A stretch of 64,000 nt of DNA from CAVQND01 sp049518415 (GCA_049518415.1 JBEKRX010000021.1:62001-126000); one strand, 5' to 3'. Shown: positions 51,854 to 62,078, counted from the stretch's first letter. The notes: generated from the letters alone by a model not told the origin. Program-made: numbers and translations.

Positions 51854-53967
51854 TTCGGTTTGGCAAGGCCGAACAGCGCTTTGCCCTTCGCACTCATTAA
51901 CAGGTAGCAGGGCCAGCCAAGCGCCGGTGCCAGGAAAACTGCGGCGGTAGCGGCCGAGCGAGGCATTTCGGCAGCAGGAATGCTGAGGTTCAAGGCGATC
52001 ATGATACTGATGAACGCGCCCGCTGCCACCGACAAGGCGAGGGCCACGAGCGCGACCAGACGCCAACGCCGGCTCAGGGTGAGCAAGGCTATGCCGGCAA
52101 ACAGTTGGGCTATCCCTGGGTAGAAGGTCTGATTGATCGGCCTTGAGTAAAGGCCGGTCAGGGTGTCAACCAGCGCAAGGAGACCGAGAGCGACGAAGGC
52201 CCAGGCGCTTACAGTCCACCAGAACGGCAGTTTTGGTTTCTTCGCCTGAGACTCGCCGGGGACAGGCACGTCTGCGCCGATGCTGTCACCCGAGTACCCA
52301 GGAGGTTCATCACTCGTGACGGCGTCGAGGTTACCGGACTTGAGCGCCTGGTTCGCCTTGAGGAAGCTGAACGAAAACCAGCCGAGAGCCAGGCCGTACG
52401 GCAATGTCAGGAGGAGGGCCGACAGCCAGGGCGCTGCGGGGGCTGGGCCAAAGGGCGATCTGATGTTCATTACTCCCACCAGCCAGGCAGCCAGTGGGGC
52501 CAACAGCAGCAGCGGACCGGCTCTCCGGCGCCAGGACCGTTGAGCACGGATCGTGGCGGCGGCTGGCTCCGAAACGCGCGGGCTGGCGCCGGTAATGGCG
52601 ACCACTGCCTTGCGTACCGCCTCAAACCATTCAGTGACCTGCGCGTTGATTAGGACGGGCGAGGATACGGCGGACGGAACTGGAGTCAGGTGAACCGTCC
52701 GCTGCCGGCCGCCCGTGCCGAAGGTGATAGAAAGGAAGTAGATCCTCTCATGTTTCATCACCCACGGTGCCGTCCAGATCTGGAACTGGCCGATGCTCAA
52801 GTCGCGAATTTCCTTGAGCGGAATCACAACTCGCGTTTGCCAGGGACTGATAAAGGTGAGGTTCTCAAGTTCCAGGCGCAATTCGCCTTTGCACTGGAAG
52901 ATGCGCGCCTGCTGGCCCGGGAAACAGCTTCGCATCCGCTTGGGCGTCGAGAAATAGCAACTGCCGCGCCGCGCCGGCAGGACCTCCGCAGGCACCGGTT
53001 GCGTCGCAGCCGCTGAGGGGGCAGGATGAGAGGTGATCGCCTCCACGCTCGTCTTGACTTCGCGGGCGCTGTGGTACCGCTTCTCCCGTTCCTTCTCAAG
53101 CGCGTGAAAGACGACCTCATCGACACGCGGATCGACAGCAGACTTCTGCGACGGCGGGGCAAAGCGGCCGATGGGCAACTCGCCGGTGAGCATTTCGTAG
53201 AACACCACCCCCAGCGAATAAATATCGGCGCGCTGATCCACATCCTGCGGATGTTCGAGTTGCTCCGGTGCCATGTAGTGTGGCGTGCCCACCACCACCC
53301 CGTCGGCTGTGAGCGTGACATTCTCCTTTGCCTCGCCCACGAGCTTGGCGATTCCGAAATCGGCGATCTTCACCCGCCCGCGGCTGTCGAGCAGGATGTT
53401 TTCCGGTTTAATGTCTCGGTGGAGGATGCCGTCGTCGTGGGCGAACTGGAGCGCCTCGCAAATCTTGGGCACCAGGACAAGGGCCTGCTGCGGGCTGAAG
53501 CGAGCCGCCTGCATCGCCTGACGGAGGTTCACACCATCGACAAACTCCATCAACAGATAGAAGAATCCGCCCGATTGTCCGAAATCGTACACGGTCACGA
53601 TGTTCGGGTGGTTGAGCCGCGCCAGCACCCGGGCTTCGCGGTTGAAGCGTTCGGCGAAGGCTGCTTCGGCCGCCAGCGACTGCGGCAGCAGTTTGAGGGC
53701 GACGAAGCGGTCGAGCCTCGGCTGGCGGGCCTTGTAAACGACGCCCATGCCGCCATGACCGATGAGTTCGATGATTTCAAGTTGCGGGAAAGCGGCAATG
53801 ACGGCCTCCAAGGGCGGCGCCGCTGAGGGGTTGCCCTGCGGTTGGCCTGCCTCGGTGGGAGTGGCAACTGCGGCGAGCAGGCACTTGGCGCAAAGCCCTT
53901 GCGGCGCGTCGGCCGGCAAGGGCGCCTGGCATTTCGGACAGCGATTGGCAATCTTTTCGGTTTTCAT
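51850..53967 (-). CDS. membrane-bound serine/threonine protein kinase
   Basis: 705-residue Hanks-type kinase. The N-terminus is a small zinc ribbon (CPKCQAPLPADAPQGLCAKC). The kinase domain (about 65-325) has the P-loop IGHGGMGVVYKARQ, the lysine in FVALKLL, catalytic loop HRDIKPENILL, DFG as IADFGIAKL, and APE as YMAPEQL, so it should be active. After a 120-residue cytoplasmic stretch, several membrane segments follow (AGPLLLLAPLAAWLVGVMNI, WAFVALGLLALVDTLTGLYS, LVALVALALSVAAGAFISIM). The ATG at 53967 (MKTEKIANRCPKC) was chosen because it starts the zinc ribbon. It is coupled to the sigma gene, suggesting a phosphorylation-to-transcription switch. Confidence 0.92.
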   Translation of the reverse strand: MKTEKIANRCPKCQAPLPADAPQGLCAKCLLAAVATPTEAGQPQGNPSAAPPLEAVIAAFPQLEIIELIGHGGMGVVYKARQPRLDRFVALKLLPQSLAAEAAFAERFNREARVLARLNHPNIVTVYDFGQSGGFFYLLMEFVDGVNLRQAMQAARFSPQQALVLVPKICEALQFAHDDGILHRDIKPENILLDSRGRVKIADFGIAKLVGEAKENVTLTADGVVVGTPHYMAPEQLEHPQDVDQRADIYSLGVVFYEMLTGELPIGRFAPPSQKSAVDPRVDEVVFHALEKEREKRYHSAREVKTSVEAITSHPAPSAAATQPVPAEVLPARRGSCYFSTPKRMRSCFPGQQARIFQCKGELRLELENLTFISPWQTRVVIPLKEIRDLSIGQFQIWTAPWVMKHERIYFLSITFGTGGRQRTVHLTPVPSAVSSPVLINAQVTEWFEAVRKAVVAITGASPRVSEPAAATIRAQRSWRRRAGPLLLLAPLAAWLVGVMNIRSPFGPAPAAPWLSALLLTLPYGLALGWFSFSFLKANQALKSGNLDAVTSDEPPGYSGDSIGADVPVPGESQAKKPKLPFWWTVSAWAFVALGLLALVDTLTGLYSRPINQTFYPGIAQLFAGIALLTLSRRWRLVALVALALSVAAGAFISIMIALNLSIPAAEMPRSAATAAVFLAPALGWPCYLLMSAKGKALFGLAKPK

Positions 53968-54001
53968 ACTGCCTGTTTCCTGAGGAATTCGCCACCGGAG
54001 G

Positions 54002-54250
54002 TTACAACGATTCAGGTCCCTTTTTCGATAGTGGACTTTGAGACAGGGGCGGTGAGTAGCGGAAGGAAATTGTGGAACGGAGGCGCTCAAGACCGATACA
54101 CACTTTGGCCTCATGGTCCTTCTCGGTCGGGGCATCTTTCATTGTGCCTACCACCACCATGTTCGAGGACCAGGGTTTTGTGGTGTCGCCTTCAATATAC
54201 GCCACAACCTCAGACCCTTTGATTTTGAGTTCTTCGACTCGTTTGGTCAT
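54002..54250 (-). CDS. small hypothetical protein, 82 aa
   Basis: Possible small protein (MTKRVEELKIKGSEVVAYIE). The first 45 residues look like a real mixed alpha/beta sequence; the rest is lower quality. An upstream frame on the same strand (ending MEPAITVEHKKLTWRILL at 54247) overlaps its ATG by four bases. The pair may be a decayed gene rather than two real ones. I do not recognise either. The remaining bases to 54516 hold nothing I can support. Confidence 0.3.
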   Translation of the reverse strand: MTKRVEELKIKGSEVVAYIEGDTTKPWSSNMVVVGTMKDAPTEKDHEAKVCIGLERLRSTISFRYSPPLSQSPLSKKGPESL

Positions 54251-54516
54251 CGCCGGCAGAGCAGAATCCGCCAGGTCAATTTCTTGTGCTCCACCGTGAT
54301 GGCCGGCTCCATTTCCCCGTCTTCTGAGCTTTTCAGCGGGGTATTACGACGGGCACACGGTCTGCGACGCGCAACCGCGCCGGGGAGAATCGGGAAGGGA
54401 GTGAACCGACAAGTCCAAGCAGAGCCGTCGGGAGTGAACCAAATCGACTGCGCTTCGTGAGCACGACGAGTGTTCTTGTAGCACTGGCTTGCTTTCAAGT
54501 CCAGCGAAGATCTTCA

Positions 54517-56655
54517 TCAGCTCGAGCGTGGAACAGGGCGTTTACTGAAGCGCGCGAAATATTCCAAGATCTGGTCGCGCCATTTCGCCGAATCTGCGAC
54601 TTGAATGGCGAGGCGTTCGGCGATTTCCCGGTGCCGGCGCGAATCAATTTTGTGGTCGAGCGATTGCCACGTTTTTGGCAACGCAGCCGACCGTTTCGCA
54701 CCTTCCTGATATTTTGCGCAAAGTTCCTCCCATAAGATTCTCCCGGACTTCATCCGATATTCCCATGCGCAGCGATGGAACCAAAGGAGATATTTCTCCG
54801 GACAGCGCGCGATATCGTCGAACATGTCACAAACCGCCGTGAAGTATTGCTCAACTGCCCGGTCACCACGCTTCGTTCGATCAAAGCCGATGGCGTCTGT
54901 TGAAGCCTGATGATAATAAGTCGCCGTCCAGTCGGCTCTCGGAGCGCGATCATTCCAAGGCATCGGCGCGTAGTGATTCCCGCCGATCAAGTGATGCAAC
55001 CCCAGCGGCATCGTGCAGTTCACGAATGTTTCGCGCGATGACATCATCATCTCGCGGATGACAATTACGGTTTTGTCGTCATTGGTAAATGTCATGCGCG
55101 TCCATTCTTCGGCGATTGCCTCTGCGGACAAATAAGGATTCCACGCGAGCCGGCCGAACGCATACCAGTTCGACTGCGAGAAATGATGGCCACACCAGTT
55201 CGTGTCTAATCCGGGATTCGTCACGGAAACCATTCCCGTGATGTGGCTCGGATGAACTTTTCCTGCGAGCACTTTGGCGACGGTTGAGCCGCTGCCCTTC
55301 GCGTAAGTGTCCGAGTCCAGAAACTCCTTCCACATCGTGCCGAGATAAACAAGATGCTTTGCCTGGCCGAGATACTCCTGCGTGGCCTGAATTTCGGCGA
55401 TGACGGGAGTCTGCTTCATCGCGCCAAACAGCGGATGAAACGGCTCGCGTGGCTGAAAGTCAATCGGGCCGTTCTTCACCTGCACGGCAACGTTGGGGCG
55501 GAATAGTCCGTCGAGCGGTGTGAACTCGAGGTAAGCCCGCTTGGCGCGATCCGGGTCAACGTCCTCGTCATAAACAAACGCGCGCCAGATGACGTTGCCT
55601 TTGTGCGGGGCGAGCGCGTCGGCCAGGGCGTTTGCCCCCTCGGCGTGAGTGCGGCCATAAGTTTTTGGTCCGGGTTGGCCCTCGGAGTTTGCCTTGACCA
55701 GAAAACCGCCGAAGTCTGGAATAAGGCGGTAAATCTCGTCGGCCTTGGCCTTCCACCAATCGGCCACGTTCCGCTCCAGCGGATCAGCGGTGGCCAGCCC
55801 ACCCAGGCGCACCGGTGCGGCGAAGTTAGCGGACAAATACATTCTCACACCGAATGGCCGCCACACGTCCGCGAGCGCGGCGACTTTGCGGAGAGATTCT
55901 GGCGCGAGAATGCGTACGTCGGCATTGACATTGTTGATCACCGCGCCGTTGATTCCGATGGAGGCGCAGGCGCGCGCGTAGTCGGCGTAGCGCGGGTTGA
56001 GTTTTTCAGGCAGTTCATGCCATTGCCACAAGGAGCGCCCGGCATAACCGCGCTCAATCGTTCCGTTGGGATTGTCCCAGTGGTTCATCAGCCGAAGCTG
56101 AAGCGCCGGCCGCTCGGTAATGTCGAGCCGGTCAATCGGCTGGCCGGTTTGCATCAGACGCAGAAAGTGAAACCCACCATACAGCGCGCCGATTTCGCTG
56201 TTGGAGGCGATCACGGTCACCGGTTGTTTGGCCACGAGAGCAGAGCGGGTGATGAAGCCCTCGTCACCGGCTGCGCTCAAGTCGGCGGTCCATTTCAAAT
56301 CTCGCACCAGTTTCGAATTCGCCGGCGTGCCGACAATGACCGTGCCGGCCTGTAAGCCGCCTTCTTTTGATGGAACCTTGCTACCCAGCATGGCCGTGGT
56401 CGCTAAACACAATTCATCCCGGATAATTCCACACGTGGCTGAAGAGCCGTCCACGCAAATTTGTCGCACCACCCGACGGTATCGTCCTGAAATCTCGCCT
56501 GGTTGCGCGTATCGAAGCCAGAGTTTGTAACCGTCTTCGTCCGGCAACTCCAAGTGTGTTGCTGCTGCATCGGTGCCGGCCATGCAATTGCCAACGCAAC
56601 GACCCGCGACGGCTGCTAGTCCTGCTGCCACAAATTCTCGCCGGGACATTTTCAT
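54517..56655 (-). CDS. alpha-glucuronidase, GH67
   Basis: 712-residue GH67 enzyme that removes (4-O-methyl-)glucuronic acid from the end of xylo-oligosaccharides. The N-terminus has a Tat-like leader (MSRREFVAAGLAAVAG). Recognised parts are RLMNHWDNPNGTIERGYAGR, NGAVINNVNADVRIL, DFGGFLVKANSEGQPGP (carrying a catalytic-site Glu), QVKNGPIDFQPREPFHPLFG (with the catalytic Asp), and TPVIAEIQATQEYLGQ (second catalytic Glu). WNPYLSAEAIAEEW and the C-terminal domain are also present. Length matches the family (about 680-730). It is the last gene of the leftward xylan locus, after the GPH symporter. Confidence 0.95.
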   Translation of the reverse strand: MKMSRREFVAAGLAAVAGRCVGNCMAGTDAAATHLELPDEDGYKLWLRYAQPGEISGRYRRVVRQICVDGSSATCGIIRDELCLATTAMLGSKVPSKEGGLQAGTVIVGTPANSKLVRDLKWTADLSAAGDEGFITRSALVAKQPVTVIASNSEIGALYGGFHFLRLMQTGQPIDRLDITERPALQLRLMNHWDNPNGTIERGYAGRSLWQWHELPEKLNPRYADYARACASIGINGAVINNVNADVRILAPESLRKVAALADVWRPFGVRMYLSANFAAPVRLGGLATADPLERNVADWWKAKADEIYRLIPDFGGFLVKANSEGQPGPKTYGRTHAEGANALADALAPHKGNVIWRAFVYDEDVDPDRAKRAYLEFTPLDGLFRPNVAVQVKNGPIDFQPREPFHPLFGAMKQTPVIAEIQATQEYLGQAKHLVYLGTMWKEFLDSDTYAKGSGSTVAKVLAGKVHPSHITGMVSVTNPGLDTNWCGHHFSQSNWYAFGRLAWNPYLSAEAIAEEWTRMTFTNDDKTVIVIREMMMSSRETFVNCTMPLGLHHLIGGNHYAPMPWNDRAPRADWTATYYHQASTDAIGFDRTKRGDRAVEQYFTAVCDMFDDIARCPEKYLLWFHRCAWEYRMKSGRILWEELCAKYQEGAKRSAALPKTWQSLDHKIDSRRHREIAERLAIQVADSAKWRDQILEYFARFSKRPVPRSS

Positions 56656-56723
56656 AACTCAATCAAGGTTGAAACCAATGTCGAGATTCAAGATGTGAGT
56701 CTTTGTAGGTCTTAGGTCAGGAA

Positions 56724-58217
56724 TCAGGTGGTCTGAGAAGCGGGGTTCTTTCGTCGTTTGGCCAGCTCGTCGGCCATCTTGAGGGTCATTTCTTTGTTGA
56801 GCTTATAGGCCGCAAGCAGGACTGTGCAAATGGCGAAGAGCAGACCGACTACAATCCCGCTGGTGAAACGATAGCCGGCAATCGCGTCGGGGGCGCCGGG
56901 GACGCGGGTGTCATAATGAAAAAAGCCTTGCATAATCCAGAGGAACGAAGCGGAGCCTAGCGCGAGCCCCGATTTGAGGGCGAAGCCGATGGTGGCGAAC
57001 ACCATGCCGGTGAAACGGCGGCCCACGGTCCATTCCGAATAGTCCGCTACGTCGGCGAAAATGGCCCAGACCAGCGGAATGGTCGGCGCATAGCAAACGG
57101 CGATGAGGATCGTCAGCGCCAGCATGCCGACGACATTGGTTGGGGCGAGTAGATAGAAGGCGAGCGTGCCCAGGCTGGCCGATCCAAACCCGACAACTGC
57201 GATCGCCTGCTTCCCAAATCGGCGCGATAGCGACGGCGAAAGGAGGATGACCAGGATGGTAGTGGCGGTGCCGACCATGTTGATGATGCTGTTGAACACA
57301 TCGGCGACGTTGGATTTGTCGCCGTGGACAAGGTAGCCGAGCGTTTCGAGGAGGCCGCCGGAAGCGCCGGTTGCACCTGTCAGGCCGAGTTTGGCAAGGA
57401 AATCGTACATGGCGGCCTTGTCGGCGTAATGATGGTAATAGTTGTAGAGCGCGCCGCCGCGGAAGGAGAGGATGGCGAAGTGGATGAGGGTCATGATCGC
57501 CATGACCCGCCAGGGACTGTTCTTGAGCAAGTCGAGGAAATCCCGCTTGGGAGAGGCCTTCTCCTGCTGGACGGCCTGGATTCGCTCGCGTGTTGCCAGG
57601 AAGGTGATCAGAAAGAGAACCAGGCAGAGCCCGGCCCAGAGAGTCATTGTCATCCGCCAGCCGTATTGGCGGTCGTGGCCCGCGGCGAACTTCGCCACCA
57701 ACGGCAGGGTGAACCCGCCCACGACGAATTGAGCGACATTGACCGCGACAAAGCGATAGGAATTGAGTCTTGTGCGCTCATCCAGATCGCCGGTCATGAC
57801 GCCCCCGAGAGCCGAGTACGGCATGTTGTTCATGGAATAGAGGGTCATGAGCAACCCGTTGGTGATGGCACCGTAGGCGATCATCGCGCCGAGGCTCCAG
57901 CCCCGGGGTGTCGTGTAGGCCAGAATCATCACGACCGCCCAGGGCACGGAGGTCCAGAGCACCCAGGGCCGGAACTTGCCCCACCGCGTCCGGGTGCGAT
58001 CGGCGAGAATGCCCATGATGGGATCGAAAAACGCGTCCCAGAGGCGCGGCACCAAAAGGATGGCCGCGGCGGCGCTGGCGGTCAGGCCAAAAACGTCGGT
58101 ATAGAAGTTCAACTGGAAAAGGATCATCGTCATGAAGACGAAGTTGGCGGCGGCATCGCCCCCGCTGTAGGCGGCCTTTTCAAGAAACGAGAGTTTTTGG
58201 TTTGGGTTATCGGACAT
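56724..58217 (-). CDS. GPH-family sugar:cation symporter
   Basis: 497-residue major-facilitator-type transporter of the glycoside-pentoside-hexuronide family (MelB/XynP type). The start KLSFLEKAAYSGGDAAANFV and the loop RLWDAFFDPIMGILADRTRT with GKFRPWVLW are family marks, and about 12 hydrophobic segments are present. It should bring xylo-oligosaccharides or glucuronosyl-xylo-oligosaccharides in with Na+ or H+. The gene starts 12 bp after the GH3 stop and is followed by the GH67 gene, so substrate processing by GH67 and GH3 may happen inside the periplasm or cytoplasm of the same cell. Confidence 0.92.
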   Translation of the reverse strand: MSDNPNQKLSFLEKAAYSGGDAAANFVFMTMILFQLNFYTDVFGLTASAAAAILLVPRLWDAFFDPIMGILADRTRTRWGKFRPWVLWTSVPWAVVMILAYTTPRGWSLGAMIAYGAITNGLLMTLYSMNNMPYSALGGVMTGDLDERTRLNSYRFVAVNVAQFVVGGFTLPLVAKFAAGHDRQYGWRMTMTLWAGLCLVLFLITFLATRERIQAVQQEKASPKRDFLDLLKNSPWRVMAIMTLIHFAILSFRGGALYNYYHHYADKAAMYDFLAKLGLTGATGASGGLLETLGYLVHGDKSNVADVFNSIINMVGTATTILVILLSPSLSRRFGKQAIAVVGFGSASLGTLAFYLLAPTNVVGMLALTILIAVCYAPTIPLVWAIFADVADYSEWTVGRRFTGMVFATIGFALKSGLALGSASFLWIMQGFFHYDTRVPGAPDAIAGYRFTSGIVVGLLFAICTVLLAAYKLNKEMTLKMADELAKRRKNPASQTT

Positions 58218-58229
58218 GAGGTGCCTTTT

Positions 58230-60575
58230 TTAGTCGATGACCGTGAGGATGACCTTCTGCAAATCGGCGTCACGCGAGGAATTGCCGATCAAAATCTCGA
58301 ATTCGCCCGGCTCGACGACATAGTTCATGTTCACATCGTAAAAGGCGAGCGATTCGGGCGTGATCTCCAGTGCCACGGTCTGCATTTCATGTGGATTGAG
58401 CGAGACCTTTTCGAAGCCCTTTAACTCTTTGACGGGACGGGTCACGGAACTGACCCGGTCCCGAATATACATTTGCACCACCTCGGTTCCCGGACGCGGG
58501 CCGGTGTTGGTCACGTCCACGAGCACCTGGGTCGAGGCGCCGCGGCGGATGCGCTTGTTGGCAAGCCGGACCTTTTGGAGGGCAAAGGTCGTGTAACTCA
58601 GGCCGAAGCCAAAGGGATAGAGCGGCGAGACCTCGTCCCACAGGTAGCCGCGCCGAGCGGAGGGCTTGTAATTGTAGAAGACCGGCAGGTGACCCGCCGA
58701 ACGAGGAATGCTGATCGGGAGTTTCCCGCCGGGATTGTGGTCGCCGAACAGCACCTCCGCGACCGCGCGGCCACACTCCTGCCCAAGATACCAGCACTCG
58801 AAGATCACGGGAATATTCCGGGCTATAGAGTTGATGGAAAGCGGCCGGCCGTTGAACAGGAATACGATGACCGGCTTGCCTGTTTCGAGCATGGCGCGGA
58901 CCAAATCCTCCTGGCGACCGGGCAAGTCCAGGTTGGCGCGGTCCCCCAAGTGCTTGAGCGACCAGGCCTCCCGCGAGGTCTGCTCGTTGCCGCCCAGCGC
59001 GAGCACGATGACCTCGGCGTTCCTGGCGACCTCCACCGCCTCGGCAATCTGCCGGCGGTCCTCCTCGGGATGGCTGGGCACCACCTCATCCTGTTGCCAG
59101 GAGCCGCCCTGGGTAATCTTGCAGCCCTCCGCGTAGAGCACCTGGACGCAGCCACCCACGCGGGCTTTGATGCCGTGGAGCACCGTGACAGTCTGCCGGG
59201 GCAGCCCGCTATAGCCGCCCAACAGCATCCGGTTTGCATTGGGGCCGATCACCGCGATGGTGTTGAGCTTCGACGGGTCGAGCGGGGCCAGGTGGTTCTC
59301 GTTCTTGAGCAGGGTAATGGTCTCCCGCGCCGCCTGGAGGGCGAGTTGGCGGTGCTCGTCACAGCCGACCACCCGCTGGGCCTCCTCGGGGTCCACGTAG
59401 GGATCGTCGAACAAGCCCAGCTTGAATTTCCAGTAAAGCATCGGCGCAACCAGCTCATCCAGTTGTCTTTCCTTGAGCACATCTTTGCGGACCAATTCCA
59501 CGAGGTGGAGATAACAGTCGGGTTCAGGCAATTCTATGTTGACGCCCGCCTCGACGGCGAGTTGGCAGGCTTCTTTTTTGTCCTTCGCCACGAAGTGCCC
59601 GTGGGTGTCAGGGCGGTCGCCCAATTCCCAAATTGCGTAATAATCGGAGACCACAAATCCCTTGAAACCCCATTCCTTGCGCAGCACCTCGCGTAACAGC
59701 CAGTTATTGGCGTGCGAGGGCACACCGTCAATCTCGTTGTAGGAGGCCATCACGCTGATGGCGCCGGCCTTTTGGATGGCTTCTTTGAAGGGACGCAAGA
59801 ACGTCTCCCGCAACACCCGCTCAGAGATATTCGCCGGCGCGCAATTCATTCCCGACTCCGGTTGACCGTGGGCGGCGAAGTGCTTGAGCGTAGCGATGAC
59901 CCGCTTCTTGTCTCGGAACGAGCCGTCGCCCTGGAACCCCCGCACCGCAGCCATGCCGAGCTGGGTGTTCAGGTAGGGGTCCTCGCCGTAAGTTTCCTCC
60001 ACCCGCCCCCAGCGTGGGTCGCGCGCCACGTCCACGACCGGTGTGAGGGCCTGGTGAGTCCCGCGCACGCGGGCTTCATTGGCGGTCATGGTGAAAAGGG
60101 CCTCTACGAGTGCAGGATTGAACGTGGCGCCCAGGCCGATGGGTTGGGAGAAATTGGTGGCGTCGCGAGCGGCATGGCCGTGCAGGCATTCCTCGTGAAA
60201 AATCACCGGAATGCCCAACCGGCTGTGCTCGAGGAAGAACTTCTGGATGGCGTTGGTGAGTTCCGCCATGCCGCGGGCGGTCTGGCCCTTCCAGGGTTCG
60301 CTGGGCGGAGCGCCGGCGTCACTCGGCCGACCGACCTGGCCCAGGCCATGGCCCTTTTTGAAGGCAGCTTTGGCTTTTGCCAGGTCGAATTTGCCTTGGG
60401 CGTCGAGCAGTGTTTCGCTCTTCTGTTGCCACACGCACACCATCTGGGCGGCCTTTTCCTCAAGGGTCATGCGGCGCAGCAGGTCCTTGATGCGCGCGGT
60501 GGCGGAGAGACTGCGATTTTTGTATGGTGGCGTCGCAGTTCTGTTTCTGGAATCGGTTGGGGAGCTTTTGCTCAT
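58230..60575 (-). CDS. GH3 beta-glycosidase (probably beta-xylosidase)
   Basis: 781-residue GH3 enzyme. The first domain holds IPVIFHEECLHGHAA, VVDVARDPRWGRVEETYGED and the nucleophile Asp in GFKGFVVSDYYAIWEL. The second domain has the glycine-rich VIGPNANRMLLGGYSG and IVLALGGNEQTSREAW, which carries the acid/base Glu candidate. The C-terminal fibronectin-III-like domain ends with LAFYDVNMNYVVEPGEFEIL. No signal peptide is seen. In this locus the likely job is beta-1,4-xylosidase, but beta-glucosidase cannot be excluded. It precedes the GPH symporter on the same strand. Confidence 0.92.
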   Translation of the reverse strand: MSKSSPTDSRNRTATPPYKNRSLSATARIKDLLRRMTLEEKAAQMVCVWQQKSETLLDAQGKFDLAKAKAAFKKGHGLGQVGRPSDAGAPPSEPWKGQTARGMAELTNAIQKFFLEHSRLGIPVIFHEECLHGHAARDATNFSQPIGLGATFNPALVEALFTMTANEARVRGTHQALTPVVDVARDPRWGRVEETYGEDPYLNTQLGMAAVRGFQGDGSFRDKKRVIATLKHFAAHGQPESGMNCAPANISERVLRETFLRPFKEAIQKAGAISVMASYNEIDGVPSHANNWLLREVLRKEWGFKGFVVSDYYAIWELGDRPDTHGHFVAKDKKEACQLAVEAGVNIELPEPDCYLHLVELVRKDVLKERQLDELVAPMLYWKFKLGLFDDPYVDPEEAQRVVGCDEHRQLALQAARETITLLKNENHLAPLDPSKLNTIAVIGPNANRMLLGGYSGLPRQTVTVLHGIKARVGGCVQVLYAEGCKITQGGSWQQDEVVPSHPEEDRRQIAEAVEVARNAEVIVLALGGNEQTSREAWSLKHLGDRANLDLPGRQEDLVRAMLETGKPVIVFLFNGRPLSINSIARNIPVIFECWYLGQECGRAVAEVLFGDHNPGGKLPISIPRSAGHLPVFYNYKPSARRGYLWDEVSPLYPFGFGLSYTTFALQKVRLANKRIRRGASTQVLVDVTNTGPRPGTEVVQMYIRDRVSSVTRPVKELKGFEKVSLNPHEMQTVALEITPESLAFYDVNMNYVVEPGEFEILIGNSSRDADLQKVILTVID

Positions 60576-60803
60576 GAATCGAAGGTTATAAGGTGAGTTG
60601 GTGCAAGGCGAACCGAAATGAGCGGCGTCGGGATCAAGAAAAGGACCACGCGGGTTCTCGTTTCGCCCGAACCGAATTCAATCTGAATCGGGGCATCTCG
60701 GAACCACTCTCCGTATCAAGGAGGCCATTCCTTTGTGGCCTGATGCCCCCCGCACATCGTGTGGCCGTTAACGATGATGTTCCGGCAGCACCGGGAATTG
60801 CGG

Positions 60804-62078
60804 TCAACGGAAGATGCGTTGGACGAAGAGGTATAGGTTGTTCTTCCATTCCGTGGGGTCATGGGCATGCCCGTCCACATGCCACACATGGGGAACCCCT
60901 TTCTCCTTCAGGTAAGCATGCACCCCCTGGCTGATGCGGATGAGGCCATCCTTATTGCCGCACCCGAGCCAGAGCAGCTTTAATTGCCCCTTTGCCGCGT
61001 CCGGATCAGGCACCAGTTGCTCCGGCGGTTTGGTGTTGGGCGCAGAGGAAAACCCACCCACCCAGGCAAAGGTGTCCAGGTGAGCCAAACCGAAATTGAG
61101 CGACTGGCCGCCGCCCATCGATAACCCGGCGAGCGCGCGATGCTCCCGGTCGGCCTGGACTGAGTAACGTGCCTCCATGGCTGGGATCACATCATCCAGC
61201 AGGTCCCGTTCGAAATTGGCGAAGGCCGGGGCCGTATTCATAACGTTGCCCTCGGCCCGGTCGTTCTTCTGCGCGCGGCCATTGGGCATCACCACGATCA
61301 TCGGCGCGGCTTTTCCGTCGGCAATGAGGTTATCGAGCAGGACATTGGGCGTGGCGAAGCGTTGCCACTCGGTCTCGTCCCCGCCGATGCCGTGAAGCAA
61401 ATATAGAACCGGGTACTTCTTGTCTTTCGTGTAGCCTGGTGGCGTATAGACCTGCATCTTGCGCTTAGTGCCGACGGTCTTGGAGTCATATTCGATCATC
61501 TCCAGGCTGCCATGGGCGATGCCCTCGCGCTTCACATCGAAACCGGCCGGAGGATCCGGAAACGCCGGTTTGTCGTCCGGTCCCAGCACAATCGGACCGC
61601 CGAATCCGCCTAGTCCTCGCGGCGCTCGATTGGCGGGTGCGGCGTTTGTGGGGCTCGCGGTCGCCACCGCTCCGGTCACAACCCGCTTGGCCGCGAATTC
61701 CTGGGTTCCAAAATCCCCGACTTTCCGGGTAAATTGGATCTCCTTTTCGCTGACTTTGCCGGTGTAATCGATTCGCACCTCGTTGTCCTGGAGCTTGAGC
61801 ATCTCCGCGAACGTCAGGGTGTCGCCGGCGAGCTTCGCCTCTTTGAAATCCACTTCCCGTGTCCGACCGCCGACTTCGGCGGTTGCTTTGCCCGTCACTT
61901 TCCCTTCGTTCACTTGGAAGGTGAAGAGGTATTTCTGCCGGCCAATCTGCGTGTCGAACTCCGCGCGCCATTGGCCGGAAACATCCCCGGCGCGCGCTGC
62001 GGTCGCGGGCAGCAATCCGCATAGTGCGATTACCAGAAGGCTCATCAAGGGTTTGGTAGCTTTCATAGGATCTTTCAT
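60804..62078 (-). CDS. secreted esterase (feruloyl/acetyl-xylan esterase type)
   Basis: 424-residue secreted alpha/beta hydrolase of the esterase D / XynZ type. A signal peptide (MSLLVIALCGLLPATAARAG) is followed by a small beta domain (about 40-135, GQWRAEFDTQIGRQKYLFTF) and a linker, then the esterase domain. The hydrolase marks are LYLLHGIGGDETEW (oxyanion loop), the nucleophile GLSMGGGQSLNFGL, and a C-terminal His in HVDGHAHDPTEWKN. It should cut ferulate or acetate esters from arabinoxylan. The ATG at 62078 (MKDPMKATKPLM) or 62066 starts the leader; the frame is open to 62159. Confidence 0.88.
   Translation of the reverse strand: MKDPMKATKPLMSLLVIALCGLLPATAARAGDVSGQWRAEFDTQIGRQKYLFTFQVNEGKVTGKATAEVGGRTREVDFKEAKLAGDTLTFAEMLKLQDNEVRIDYTGKVSEKEIQFTRKVGDFGTQEFAAKRVVTGAVATASPTNAAPANRAPRGLGGFGGPIVLGPDDKPAFPDPPAGFDVKREGIAHGSLEMIEYDSKTVGTKRKMQVYTPPGYTKDKKYPVLYLLHGIGGDETEWQRFATPNVLLDNLIADGKAAPMIVVMPNGRAQKNDRAEGNVMNTAPAFANFERDLLDDVIPAMEARYSVQADREHRALAGLSMGGGQSLNFGLAHLDTFAWVGGFSSAPNTKPPEQLVPDPDAAKGQLKLLWLGCGNKDGLIRISQGVHAYLKEKGVPHVWHVDGHAHDPTEWKNNLYLFVQRIFR

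Noticed and set aside
57324..59696. Long plus-strand frames opposite the GPH and GH3 genes
   Set aside because: Shadow frames; the minus strand carries recognised family motifs throughout.
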